Positions 43,355 through 54,164 of a stretch of 60,536 nt of DNA are shown here, piece after piece. A model generated the notes under the pieces. It did no database searches, was not told the origin of the DNA, and was given only the letters and a program-made list of their open reading frames with translations. This DNA is from Schizochytrium sp. TIO01. Lineage: Eukaryota > Sar > Bigyra > Thraustochytrida > Thraustochytriidae. The stretch's first letter is position 1, and each line of letters begins with the position of its first letter. The stretch lies in contig SMSO01000012.1 in assembly GCA_004764695.1 (NCBI GenBank), positions 1-60,536 of the forward strand. Direction: 5' to 3'. The translations under genes were made by a program, and so were the position numbers.

Positions 43355-44875
43355 ATGCACAGAGAAGGAGAAGAGAATGAAGAGGGCGAAGCTGGAAACC
43401 AAAGCGTCCTGGAGAGTGACCAGGGCCTCTTGCAGTTCTTTTGGGGGCTCGCCAGTCCACCTGGCGCAGACCAGAAAGATTCGGACGCTGATGATGGCAA
43501 CAGCGACGAGGAGAACGACAGCGTGAATAAGAAGGAAGGCTACGATGACGACAAAGAAGGCGTAATTAGCCATGATCAACAATCTTCTAATGTGGAACAT
43601 ACTAGTTTGCACGAAGGCAGCCACTCTGTCGAAAATAGCATTTCAAATGACCATAGGAAAGGTGAAAGTGGAGATGTCCTGGCAGACATTGCGAAAACGA
43701 CCACAGAAAGCCTGCAAAGTAAGCCTTTAGAGCTTCATCCAGGAGAAGATGACGACTCAAAGAGATTCAAACGCAAAGCCAAATGGAGGAATTTAAGTGC
43801 AAGAAATGAGGAGCTAGAGTCCTTAAGACCAGTCTATCTCAGACGCATTGCAGAGCTCGAACAAGAGGTTGATGCATACCGTATGGCGGGTGCAATCAAC
43901 CTTCAAAAGGAGAACGAACTTTTTCGAGTTGAGATCTTTAAACATAAGGCTTTCCTTGCTAATGTCACGCAAGCCATTCAGGACACTACAAGATCTCTAC
44001 AAGCAACTAATAGTGAGCATCTTCGATTGATCACTGAAGTCATTAACTCAAGTATATCTCGCATTGTTGGGCTGGTGCACATGTCTACACAGTGGCAACG
44101 CTTTGATGAAATAGACCACGAATCTGGTTTGAAAATGGCTGTCTCCCTTGAGTTTCTCCCCCACGGCGTGCTTCCTCGTGAGTCCAAACGTATTAATATG
44201 CGATATGAAATTTTGCATGCTCCTGTCTCCGCAGACAACCTTCATCAAATCTTGATGTCGTTTTGGGGAAACCAAGATAAAGTGAGGAGTCTGTACAGTG
44301 CCTTTGACGTCTCTTCCACCTATCAAGTGAACTATATACCGATGGAGTCTCCTAGTTTAGATGAAGCAAGGAAATCACTTGGGGGGGATACTATACAATT
44401 AATCAGGTTCAATGAAGAGAGTGCGACGGGCATCGTCACAGACTCGCTATATACTACCTGTACATCATCACGTGACCTTGTGCCGCAATCATTTGTCGCA
44501 TGTGGAAATGACGAAGCTCTTAAAGAGGAAATCAACTCGACGATAGATCCAGGCATTGCAAATTGCCAAATATTCGCTAGCATCTCAGACGACGACACGA
44601 AATCTCTTGCAGAAGTTGATATTGAGTCTACACTGACAGGCAAATTCTCTTTTGGCCATGTGGTCGTCCCCACGCATCATGCTAAGGACCTTTCGCATAG
44701 CATTATGATATTTTCTGTTCCCATGGGTTCCTTTGAAGCTATGCGAGACACAAGCGACGTTCTACAAGATGGAGGTGGGCTTCGAGGAACGTTTTCGGCA
44801 GCCTTCCACGGACACATGGAGATTTTCGCTCAGGAGATTTTATCTTTCACGGAAAATGCAGCAGCGACCGCATGA
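43355..44875 (+). CDS. Z9: bZIP paralogue lacking the DNA-contact half of the basic region, 506 aa
   Basis: It has the full cluster architecture except for DNA binding. The N-terminus is acidic and the middle is Ser/Glu/Lys-rich. Where the paralogues have NAEACRRxR, Z9 has PGEDDDSKR (residues 129-137): the invariant Asn is Pro, three acidic residues sit on the DNA face, and only the last Arg and the following KRK remain. The zipper is kept: L147, L154, Y161, L168 and Y175, with the invariant R158 and a Pro at 159 as in Z8. The C-terminal domain is intact: KRINMRYE (K278), LVPQSFV, FASISDDDTKSLAEVDI, GHVVVPTHHAKDLSHS and VPMGSFE. It should dimerise but not hold DNA, so it is a natural dominant-negative candidate. 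The frame is fully open, arguing against simple decay. Start ATG at 43355, stop TGA. Confidence 0.9.
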   Translation: MHREGEENEEGEAGNQSVLESDQGLLQFFWGLASPPGADQKDSDADDGNSDEENDSVNKKEGYDDDKEGVISHDQQSSNVEHTSLHEGSHSVENSISNDHRKGESGDVLADIAKTTTESLQSKPLELHPGEDDDSKRFKRKAKWRNLSARNEELESLRPVYLRRIAELEQEVDAYRMAGAINLQKENELFRVEIFKHKAFLANVTQAIQDTTRSLQATNSEHLRLITEVINSSISRIVGLVHMSTQWQRFDEIDHESGLKMAVSLEFLPHGVLPRESKRINMRYEILHAPVSADNLHQILMSFWGNQDKVRSLYSAFDVSSTYQVNYIPMESPSLDEARKSLGGDTIQLIRFNEESATGIVTDSLYTTCTSSRDLVPQSFVACGNDEALKEEINSTIDPGIANCQIFASISDDDTKSLAEVDIESTLTGKFSFGHVVVPTHHAKDLSHSIMIFSVPMGSFEAMRDTSDVLQDGGGLRGTFSAAFHGHMEIFAQEILSFTENAAATA

Positions 44876-44929
44876 GCTTGATAGAACGCTTTTCTTCTCT
44901 TCTGGGATACTGGCATTTCTAAAGATTTC

Positions 44930-45632
44930 TCACTTGACCCAATTTAAGATTTCAAAAGCCTTGTAAAGCAATTGCGCGGTGTTGTGATCTAGAGGCGTAG
45001 TTGTTTCCATATACTCCCATGGGAGCCTATAATTGTGCTGCTTGTACACTTCAAATCCTCCTGGTTGAGCATTCATGTATGTCTTGATTCTCTCAGTGCC
45101 CATGCCACAGAGGGTCTTAACATGTGATATTTTGAGTCTCGAAGGGTCAATTTCATCGTTGCAGACTTTATACATATGATGCCAATATCTACGAACTAGG
45201 AAAGTGGTTTTCAAAGCAAACAGACATATTGGCATAGAGCAGCTCGATATTTCTGTAGGGGTACCAACTTTCTGTGTTTTCGCCAGTACGACTAAGCACA
45301 ACTAGACGCAGCCACATATATATGAAAACACCAGCATCCCACATTCAGATAATATCAATCGTAACCATCACTCATTGGGGTAGTCCAACGAGTTAGCTGC
45401 TAAAGACGCTGAAATCAGGACTTATTGGTGCTAAGAAGAAATAACGAAGTTTCCCTTTTACATTTTGAACTTACTTGGTCTTCTTGATCATTCAGTTATC
45501 TGAAGCGACTCCGATTACCCACGCAATCATAAGCTTCTGCCAAAAGTAGGTCCAAACCTGATTCATTTCATCCAAGTTAGTATAGTTGAAGGATTCCCCA
45601 GGGCATTTGCTTCTAAAGCGAACAACGAAATC
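44930..45632 (-). pseudogene. R4: unrecognised minus-strand gene remnant in three frames
   Basis: Three coherent pieces follow one another on the minus strand in different frames: about 45632-45492 (VRFRSKCPGESFNYTNLDEM, then VWTYFWQKLMIAWVIG, stop TGA), 45344-45189 (from an ATG, MWDAGVFIYMWLRLVV, then ESWYPYRNIELLYANM, stop TAG) and 45301-44930 (VCNDEIDPSRLKISHVKTLC, later LDHNTAQLLYKAFEIL, stop TGA). A GTAAGT donor-like site and a TTCTTCTTAG acceptor-like site lie between pieces 1 and 2, but a stop precedes the donor. I cannot name the protein. It ends 54 bp from the stop of Z9, tail to tail. Confidence 0.4.
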
Positions 45633-47516
45633 CTGGCGTTATCTTTGTAACAAACGTCGTTGCTGTTGCTCTTTATTTTATGAATAAGTATTAGCTTTTG
45701 ATTGTACACAGTTCCTTCCTTTGATATTGAGAAGCTAAAGCGACAACTATGGAATGAAGTTTGGGGAATAAATAGTCAGACCTGCCATTAAAGTCAACTT
45801 TACCCCTCCTTTATCAAATCAGTAGTTTCCTTTATGTCCACAAACTACAGAACTAGAATTCAATATTGGCTAATTACTGTTGCAAACGTGGCAAACTCTG
45901 TAGCGTCTTTTTAAAGGTCAACTTAAGACTCGGTACCATGGTGTATCTAAGTACATTCCGTAGCTTTCACTTAGTTCTCAACGATGTCTTCACTACTCAG
46001 GGCTTAGGCCTTAGAAAGGCCCGAAACTATGCTGAGACTATGTAAGTCCTATGAAATACATTAACAGTTAGAGAATTAATACTTGTCACTTGAATCCTGA
46101 CCAGGCTCGCCGCACCAACAGCTGCTTCAAAGTCATTCACGAAGAAACCACCATATCAACCATGCCGTTTTACATATCCAATCATGCTCGTTGAAAGTCC
46201 GAGGCGCTTTCGAGTTCGAACCTTATTCCTCGGCAAGGTCGTGGAAGCGGCAAGACGCTCGGCACGATTGGATAGTGCATGCTCTATCTACTAGGCAAAA
46301 GCAAAAAACGCGTGGGAGCTGCTGCCAGTCTTTGAGCTTAGCTTCGTGTCTTTAGCTTGGTCAACCAAAGCATTTTGCTCAAGCTTGTGAGTAGGTGGTT
46401 TGTGGTTGCCTCAATTTTATTGTGAGACTCGAAGCGACGTGAAGTAGCTTCAAGAAAGTACACTTATGCACTGTGTGGAGCCTTTTGCTGTTGTTGCACA
46501 GGTGGAGATGATCAAGGCAGTGCAAACCACACCAGTATTGCCCAATGCGACTCGATGCAAGCAGGGCAAAATAATTCTATGCAGAGCAGAACTTGCACTT
46601 TGACGTAGTTTTAAAGATGGATTACATAGGGAAATGCTGTGCATGTCTTGGTTGTTCGCGTAGTGCAGAATCGTGCACACTAGCAAGTACGGCTTCTCAC
46701 GTAGGTTCTTGTGCTAAAATAACGATCAATCAATCTCTAATGCAACCGAGCGTATGCACAAGAACTAGTCACTGATGCCTTGTTGTCCGGGCTAGCATTT
46801 CGTTTCATTTATTCTACGCTAGCTTCTTCTTTACGGTTTTGCCGGATAAACTGAATTCAATCTACAAAGTGTTGCATTATGCATTATATCATGCTAGCGT
46901 AGGTTCAGAGATTTCAACGAAATTGGCAACTTATTAGAATGTGTCAATCAGAGAGCCGCAATGTACTTAATTTAGCCGCCATAGAGAAGCGATACCCGCA
47001 TAAAAGAGATACCTGGCCAAAGGGAGTAATTGATGGCATCATGTTCCCTCCAGCATATTTGCATCACCAAACAATTTATTAGTTGGAGCTTGTCTGTTGA
47101 TAATTGTTCATTTAAATTGATTTAGACGTAGAAATTGGCTTCAGAACTTGGCTTCAGAACTTGGCTAACCACTTTTGCAAAATCAAGGCATTTTTTCAGG
47201 ATCGAAGAATGTTGTAGCATTTTAAAAGAAAAAAACTAAGGCACGAGAAGGAAAGAGAAACGCGGCCAAATAATTTTGCAGGCACAACTGAGCTGCGTCC
47301 TTACCACAAATACTGGAAACGTTGCTTTCATATAATATTTTTTATTTCAAAAGGAGGGAACTCTCTAAGTTGGGTATGCATCTAGTAAGTCTAGAGGTAA
47401 GTCTAGAGAAGACATAACCATTGTGAAGTAGTACTCTTATATCCAATGATTATTGAAAGTACTCTTCAAGCTAAACCAACAGTGTCTCAAGTGTTACTGA
47501 GCGCAGTGCAGGCCCC
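45633..47516. other. Spacer, no supported gene
   Basis: AT-rich. A few short coding-like strings on the minus strand near 45.7-45.8 kb may extend R4. A tRNA-like B-box appears near 46.2 kb but does not fold. Nothing else is called. Confidence 0.4.
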
Positions 47517-47822
47517 TTAAAAAAAAAAAATAATAAAAATACTCACATTGTCGTGTACCACTAGATTATACCACCTCTGACATCGTCTACCCAAGCTAGA
47601 CGTGGACTGCGCAAGCTGACACGTCTTAGTATGCAGCTGTGATGTTTTTGTTGTTTTGTTTTTTCGTAAGCAGCGGCCAAGACATAAAGCCGTGGTAGTA
47701 ATAAGGTAATCAATTAACCAGGTATCTCGTTGAATATTTCTGGTTTTAAACAATCTGTTGGACACTAAGAAAACCGCATCATATTTTTGGCTGAGTTCTT
47801 GAGCCTCTTTTTTCGCTTAGCT
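47517..47822 (-). pseudogene. R7: unrecognised coding-like fragment
   Basis: The minus-strand frame is open from about 47822 to a stop at 47517, with protein-like content (KKEAQELSQKYDAVFLVSN, then RDTWLIDYLITTTALCLG) that fades into Lys/Thr/Gln-rich sequence. There is no ATG start in the good part, so it could be an internal exon or a relic. Unrecognised. Confidence 0.25.
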
Positions 47823-50800
47823 ATAAATTGCCGATCTCGTTCGCCATCTTAGACTCGCGAGCTCCTCCCATTAGATATTTCGCTGGCGTTTGGTATCCAT
47901 ACTTTATCGGATTGTCGAGCCAATGGCACATGTGTCACATTTTGCATTCATAGAATTGATGAATGCAGAGTTAGGAATGTCTGTGAGTGGTCCTCAGCAC
48001 TTTCGAACTTGGCAAGAACTCACAGTGTTCTTTATCCTTGTAACAGGAAATTCAGAGTGCAGACATGACTAGGAAGGGTTACCTGGATAACAGTAGTCAG
48101 GTGTCAAATAGTATGTAGTAGGTAGGTAACCTACCTACTGTTGGGTTGAACGTCCTTTCGAAAATCTGTTTCGTGGCACATATTTTGAAAATCGAAAATC
48201 CAGAACAACAATGCTTCTGCATATGGTTTTGAGTTATAACATCTTTTAGAATGCTCACTTAAATACTAATTATATGCTTTGCAGGGCAGGCGTAAGCAAA
48301 GAAATGCTCTTCGCAACTATAGGCATTTTGTTTTCACCAGCTTGCTTTGAATGATTAATCCATTAACTACAAAACTCAGCTATTTAAGTTGTAGTGAACC
48401 CCAGTTGAGACTAAAAGAAGTGCAATTGCATATGGAGAGTAGTGTAATGTTATTGTTGTTTACCTAAGTGATAGTAGAAGTTAGTAGGCGACATTCTCTA
48501 ATCGATGCAGTGTTCTTAAATCTATCTGCCCCCTCAAAAATTACAAGGGGCGAAATATAAAGAAGACAACAGACGATTGTAGGCTGAAAGGCGAGTAAAA
48601 TTGTGATGCAACTGGCCAGTAATTCGCTCTAGTTAGATTTTACTCAGCTGATATGTAAATAATGTTCGGACCCGTGCGGGCCACAGCACGACCCAATGCA
48701 AAGGTCTCTGACTCGCTGCACTCGTAGCGGATGGCATTTTACGTACATATACAATCGATCAACAACTTGGCAAATGTTTTACAAGGTCTGCTTTAGCACC
48801 AAGAAGAAATGTTGATTCGTGCCTGTACCTGCGTCGCAATCTCTACGCCGATGTTACAAATTCACTTGGCTTTTTAAATGGTAGAACTTGTTGAGAGAGA
48901 CGAGACACGTATTCTCGCTCAAGGTATAACGCAACCGTTTTATTTATGTTTGCCATAAGCATTGATTGATTCTTCTTTTAGATCTACAAGGGTTTCTCTT
49001 TAAAATCTCTTTTCTAGCGGAATGAGTATAGCATATGGGAAAATAAATTCTTAATTTGATCTTGGTGAAATCCTTTCTTGAGATCTTGAGCTTTTTAAAA
49101 TCTCGTTTCCATATGCTTTCTTTACGCCAGAATGGCCTTCAGTCCATGTTTTGCTTCTGTTGCTTGTGTTGCTGTCTACTATCAGTGATGCTGATGTGTT
49201 TCTTCGTGTGAGTGCTCAGTGGAGATGAGAGAAAAATGAAACGCTAATCCCCCACAAAGAATTAAGAATTAAAAATTAATTAATGTTTTAGGTACTGTAG
49301 ATTTTTATTTAAAACAGATATTTTTTTAATGTTTTTTAAAGTACAATATGAAAAAAAGAAATGATAAATAAAACAAATAAACGGCAGTTAAACTGACTGT
49401 GAGCGTTTCCATCGCAATATGGCGTATCGTGCCAAGAAGGCAGTACAGAGCCACATCAGCCCCGAGATGCTCGTTCCTTCCGGTCTCTCTAGCTCCGCTC
49501 AAAGCTTGCAGGGCCACAGTGGCCATGCCAGAAGAAGAGCTTTCTCCTGCCCTAGCTTGCTTGACCTGGAAACTGGCATGTGTGCGTGCAAGCAACAACG
49601 AACGCCCAACAAAAGAAGCCAAAATGTTTTTCATCAAACTAAAAATAAAAGTAGCAAATGAATCACTAAAACCTTCTTAGCTACTGTTCTAAAACGCCCA
49701 GTACTACGAGTCCAAAGCCAAAACACGCGACATTACAGAAAACACGGAGTTCCTGAGCTATGCATCATTTTGCGACCCCCCGGGTCTCGCAGGCCAAAGC
49801 TGCAGTCGGCGTTTTATCGTCTACCCAGGTACCCAGTTCTTCGTAATTTTACAAAAACAAATGGGAACATGATGCAATCAATGCATTCATGCACTGCAAG
49901 TAAATCGATTATACCTATTCGTTGTGGCGTTTGTCTGGTCTTGGATGGCAAGGCAAAGGCTGCCTTGGAGTTTTCTTATAACGCGAATACTGAATTGATA
50001 CTCAATTTTCGATGTTCGATTTTCGTCTCCAGGCTCCGAGCTTTTCAACCCGCCTCCCAAGACCTGTTGGTGATATCGCTGCCTTGAACTCTTGAAACCA
50101 ACAATAGCAAAGCCAAGTCGGACCAGGTTGGTCGAGATGGAATCCAAAACGAATGTAATGCTCGCATGATTTAAGAATCTCGATCGTTTTCATAAAACTA
50201 CAATGATAACCAACTCGATGAGTGCGAGATTTTTAACTCTTCAGGCACTACATGAAACCTGGTAAAGTGAGGAGTCCATACGTTGTTGAACTCACAACAG
50301 CCGCAAACCAAAAGACTCATACGCGTGGTAGATGGCGGAGTGCCGTCGTAGGCGTTTAGCGAGACTTTGACGGCGTGTGTGGCATACTGTCGAACCTCAG
50401 ATTTGATCTGTTTCTACCGCACCTCTTATTCATTGAATTTTTATTTTGATAGAGTAAAATGCACTAAAAACATCCCAACTCTAAACAGGTCAGCGAGGGA
50501 ACTAGGAACCCACAGCCGTCTCCATATGCTCCAGCTCACACTCTTTCATTGAAGATACTGCATACGCACGTATTACCCACAACAAGAACTCTCTCAGCAC
50601 CGGCATTGGTCTCAGTCCAAGTTTGTCGCGATGTAATGATTGCACAATATTTTAAATTAAAATAGACGCGAAGAGGTTATAACTTTGATAAATCATTATT
50701 TAGTCTTTAATTACACCTATTTTTTTAATTGATAAAAATAATAATAAGTAAATAGAGGCACTGCTGAGTTAATGCTATTCAAGGCCTAATGAGTGCTACA

Positions 50801-51086
50801 ATAGGAAAAGACTTGGGACTTATCTTATTATTTTTGTTTCCACCACGATCAACCATAATTATCGTGAAATGAAACATTCAAGAAAGGTCAAATTCGGGTG
50901 ATTCACGAGGGCTCTGTTGCAGGATTCCTCCAACGCCCTGTTGAATGTGAAAGAAACTTCGGGGAAGCGAGGAATGAGCCAGTTCGACAGGCCCAGATCG
51001 CTCGCGAACGGAGAGTAAAAGTCAGAGCGTGTATCAGTGTACATACACCTTTATACATGAATGAATTCATTGGATTATAACCTGGG
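47823..51086. other. Spacer, no supported gene
   Basis: Mostly AT-rich unique DNA. A GC-richer patch at 49.43-49.62 kb is open in three overlapping frames on both strands, which argues against any one being real. Confidence 0.4.
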
Positions 51087-51813
51087 TTGCAACACTTTGG
51101 AGTAAAGAAACAGCGGCTCTCTGCGCTAGAACGGATTGAAATTAATCAGAATCAACAACGTGAAAAGCGCGAACAGGAGGATGAAAACCAAGATCTGCAT
51201 CAGCACTCCGTATTAGTTCTTTCGCGTCTTCTAAATCTAGCACCATTGTACACGGGTGATATCGGAATTGCGTGGCCAAATTTATCGTTGCCTTTTCCTA
51301 AATATGCGCAAGACCGGGTAAAAACTTTTCTTTGTGCAAATAAGCATCAACTTCTGTCGTCAGCAAATCCCCAACGCTTGCTGCCGTTAAAGCTGGTTTC
51401 TTCAATTGCGAGATCTTCGCAAACGCAATCGACTGCTTTTAGTCCATTGCATCGCATATATTTGCACATACTCACCTACTTTCGCCATTCTTGAAGCTCA
51501 ATATTATGCACTGTCAAGGCTGATAAGAACCAGTTTGCGAGGTCATCACGGAAGTCCATCCTCCGCGAAGAGGCGCTCCAGGACAAGCTCCTCTCGTGCG
51601 TGTGCGCGTACAACGTGGCGGGAAGCTTTTCGTACTGTGTTTCCCAACAATTCCAGGGCAAACAAAATTTTAATTAATATTGAACCGGGCAGTCCCAGCG
51701 AAAAGAAAGTAGAGAACTGCGCTTCTAAAGTGGCATTCGGCCTAGCTGCATACGTGGCAGCGAGAGAATTGGGGAAGACTAACTTCGTTTGCCAGGGGCC
51801 ACCGAGGCTCTAA
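51087..51813 (+). pseudogene. R5: unrecognised reading frame with one in-frame TGA, then a frame change
   Basis: A plus-strand frame runs from 51087 (no ATG near the start; contains IEINQNQQREKREQEDENQD and LPFPKYAQDRVKTFLCANKH) to TGA at 51492-51494, and continues in the same frame to TAA at 51675-51677 with protein-like content (LREEALQDKLLSCVCAYNVA). A different frame then gives SEKKVENCASKVAFGLAAYV and ends at 51813. It lies 260 bp upstream of Z10 on the same strand. The pattern fits a decayed or multi-exon gene. The family is unknown. Confidence 0.35.
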
Positions 51814-52073
51814 TCTTTGGGCGAATCAGGCAATCAGATTGGTTTGCGAAAGCTTGTTTCCATAAAACGAAAGACAACAGAAAACAAAACGCCTTAAAGT
51901 TTTCATTAAACAGAGGAAAAAATACATAAAAAGAACAACATAAGAAGAGTCACAAAGGAATCCCCCGAGTAAAAGTAAAAGGAGAATCAAATCGATTTCT
52001 TTCTGAAAAGCCCGGCGCGAAGCACGGCCGATCGCGGTTCCTGGCTCCGCGGCAGGCCAGTCCCGCCCTTATC

Positions 52074-54164
52074 ATGGCTTCGGGGGTTCCGATAGTGGCG
52101 TGGGAAGCCCTCGTTGCTGATGACGACGGCAGCAACTGGCGCACGGGTTTCCTTAACACGATCGTCGACGACGGCCCAAACGGAGAAGACCAGCGAGGCG
52201 AGCAACCCTGCCACGACCAGTCTCTTCATGAAACAAACAGACCTGCGAGGACTATAGGCAACAGCCAGTGCGAGCTTGTCACCCTTGGCCGCAACGCACG
52301 GAACATTAGTGACAGTCACAGCAGCAGCTTGCCGGAAACACCAGTGTTTTACCATAACGAAGAGGGCAGCGCACAAGATGGGTACTATGGCGCTTTTGGA
52401 ATACCCCCAAATCAAATGGGCTGTAGCAGTGTAATGGATGCGGACGAATCTACTGCAACCGGTGCCCTTGAGGGATTTGAGACTCGGATCAGGTCCATTA
52501 ATGAGTCAAAGTTCGAGGCTAAGGCCGTCAAAAAGACGAAGAACTTGAAAGAAAAAACTTGTTTATCTACACAAGGATCTGCATTTGAGCAGCTCAATGG
52601 ACAAAAGAATTTGTCTGCAATTGAGATGAGAACAAAAATTGGTATCAAAAGAAGAAGAACTGCATTCAAAAGAAGCAGTAGCAGCAACTCGGGGCGAAGA
52701 TGTGGTGACGGATTCAAATATCAAGGTGATGATAGTGAGGACGACGCCGAGGACGACGCCGAGGATGATGAAGACGATGATGAGGAGCATGGAAGCGCAA
52801 AGGTTGGAAAATCCAAGCCAAAACGTGTGAACAACGCTGAATCGTGCAGAAGGAGAAGACTTCGACGCAAGGCAGATGAAGCGTCGCTGAGGCGCAACGT
52901 GACGAAACTTGAGAGCGACCGCGAATTGTATTTGATGAGGATTGCGGAGCTTCAACTGGAGGTGGACTCCCTGCAAATGTCATGCGAAGTGAATTTACAG
53001 CACGAAAATGATCTTCTGAGGACTGAAATTGCGACACACAAATCATATGTAGCTAGAATTGTCCAGGCGATCTCGAAACAGCCTGGGATGCTAGTTGAAG
53101 AACAGATACGACTAGTCTCCGCTGCCACTAACGATGCAGTTGCACAGCTCACAGGCATGGTTCATGTTTCACTTGCATGGCCTCTAGTTTATGCTAACCA
53201 ACACCCAACAGGTATGGAAATGCAAGTCTATATGGACTTCCTACCAAAGATGGTCTCTACTCTTGAGAAGCAACGAATCAATATTCGCTTTGAGATTTAT
53301 AACGCACAACTTTCTGCCGAAAATCTTCACACCTGCCTATCGCAGCTTTGGCTTGCCAACGATCACTTCCCGCCCCTGCACGGCGCAAGGCTGCAATCGT
53401 CACCGGCATCGCCTTGGCAATTTTCGAACCTTTCTGCTTTTGATACAACTGTTGGTAGAATCAAGAACAGTAAAACTAGCCTGATGAAATGCTCTCGAGA
53501 TCTTCTTCCTAGAGCATCAAGTCCACTCGAGTTCACATTAGCAACCTCTCTCACCCGGTCTGATCTCGTCCCATCCGCCTTTGTTATCAGGCGCCCCGCG
53601 GGAAATTACCCCCAAATCGCTCAACAGTCTTTGTTCCAAACGGTCGACTCCACACTGTCACACCATGCAAATAAGGTCACTCTACCAGGTAAATTTGGAG
53701 CTTCAAATCAACCTTCGAAATTGCAAGCGCGATCTCTGCAGCAACCAATGCAATCAAAGCAACGGCAAAACCCTTCTTCCACGATGATATCTAAAGTAAA
53801 TTCGTCAGGAGCAAATCGGCAAGCTCAACTGCAATTGGTGGAGCCTGGTGTTGTGCGCTGTTATATCCATGCAAGCTTATCATGCGATAAAGAATTAGAA
53901 CGCGCTGGAGCGATAAACACCAGTACACTGCAAAGCAAGGTTGTTTTCGGCCACGTTGTAACGCCTGGAGCTAACCCGACTGTCTCGCATTCTGTTTCCG
54001 CCTTCTCTTATCCTCTAGGAGCCTTTTCGGATTACTTGTCAATGGACCAGGTTGTGAGACCAGACAATTCGCTGACAGATCTCAGCCGTCAAGTTTTCAC
54101 TGCTCACTTTGGGCGCATTGCACAAGAGATCTTCTATTTCACAGATTCGATGCAGTGCACATGA
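52074..54164 (+). CDS. Z10: bZIP paralogue with acidic tract and Gln-rich insert, 696 aa
   Basis: Predicted nuclear bZIP. The N-terminal 200 residues are poorly conserved and contain basic clusters (IKRRRTAFKRSSSSNSGRR) that may serve as nuclear localisation signals. An Asp/Glu tract sits at about 217-240. The basic region is N254-R262 (NAESCRRRR): Ser at the first Ala contact and Arg at the fourth. The zipper core is L272, L279, Y286, L293 and L300. The C-terminal domain has QPGMLVEEQIRLV, KQRINIRFE (Q400 in place of Lys), SDLVPSAFV (L498), IHASLSCDKELERAGA, GHVVTPGANPTVSHSV and YPLGAFS. An extra stretch of about 60 residues, Gln/Ser/Lys-rich, lies between LVPSAF and the VVRCYIHAS strand. 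The start ATG is 52074 in a GC-rich 5' end (ATCATGG). It ends TGA. Confidence 0.9.
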   Translation: MASGVPIVAWEALVADDDGSNWRTGFLNTIVDDGPNGEDQRGEQPCHDQSLHETNRPARTIGNSQCELVTLGRNARNISDSHSSSLPETPVFYHNEEGSAQDGYYGAFGIPPNQMGCSSVMDADESTATGALEGFETRIRSINESKFEAKAVKKTKNLKEKTCLSTQGSAFEQLNGQKNLSAIEMRTKIGIKRRRTAFKRSSSSNSGRRCGDGFKYQGDDSEDDAEDDAEDDEDDDEEHGSAKVGKSKPKRVNNAESCRRRRLRRKADEASLRRNVTKLESDRELYLMRIAELQLEVDSLQMSCEVNLQHENDLLRTEIATHKSYVARIVQAISKQPGMLVEEQIRLVSAATNDAVAQLTGMVHVSLAWPLVYANQHPTGMEMQVYMDFLPKMVSTLEKQRINIRFEIYNAQLSAENLHTCLSQLWLANDHFPPLHGARLQSSPASPWQFSNLSAFDTTVGRIKNSKTSLMKCSRDLLPRASSPLEFTLATSLTRSDLVPSAFVIRRPAGNYPQIAQQSLFQTVDSTLSHHANKVTLPGKFGASNQPSKLQARSLQQPMQSKQRQNPSSTMISKVNSSGANRQAQLQLVEPGVVRCYIHASLSCDKELERAGAINTSTLQSKVVFGHVVTPGANPTVSHSVSAFSYPLGAFSDYLSMDQVVRPDNSLTDLSRQVFTAHFGRIAQEIFYFTDSMQCT

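Noticed and set aside
43187-43624. Minus-strand hydrophobic ORF of 145 codons that looks like a membrane protein
   Set aside because: It is antisense to the acidic N-terminus of Z9. Asp/Glu codons read backwards give Val/Ile/Phe/Leu, so hydrophobicity is an artefact; Z9 has clear homology.
46180-46310. tRNA-like signals on the minus strand (GTAGATAGAGC and GGTTCGAAC)
   Set aside because: The D and T arms do not pair properly and the spacing between anticodon-like and T-arm-like parts is too long. A tRNA-scan with a high score would reverse this.
49326-49680. Three overlapping ORFs of 80-103 codons
   Set aside because: Mutually exclusive frames in a small GC-rich patch, none protein-like throughout.
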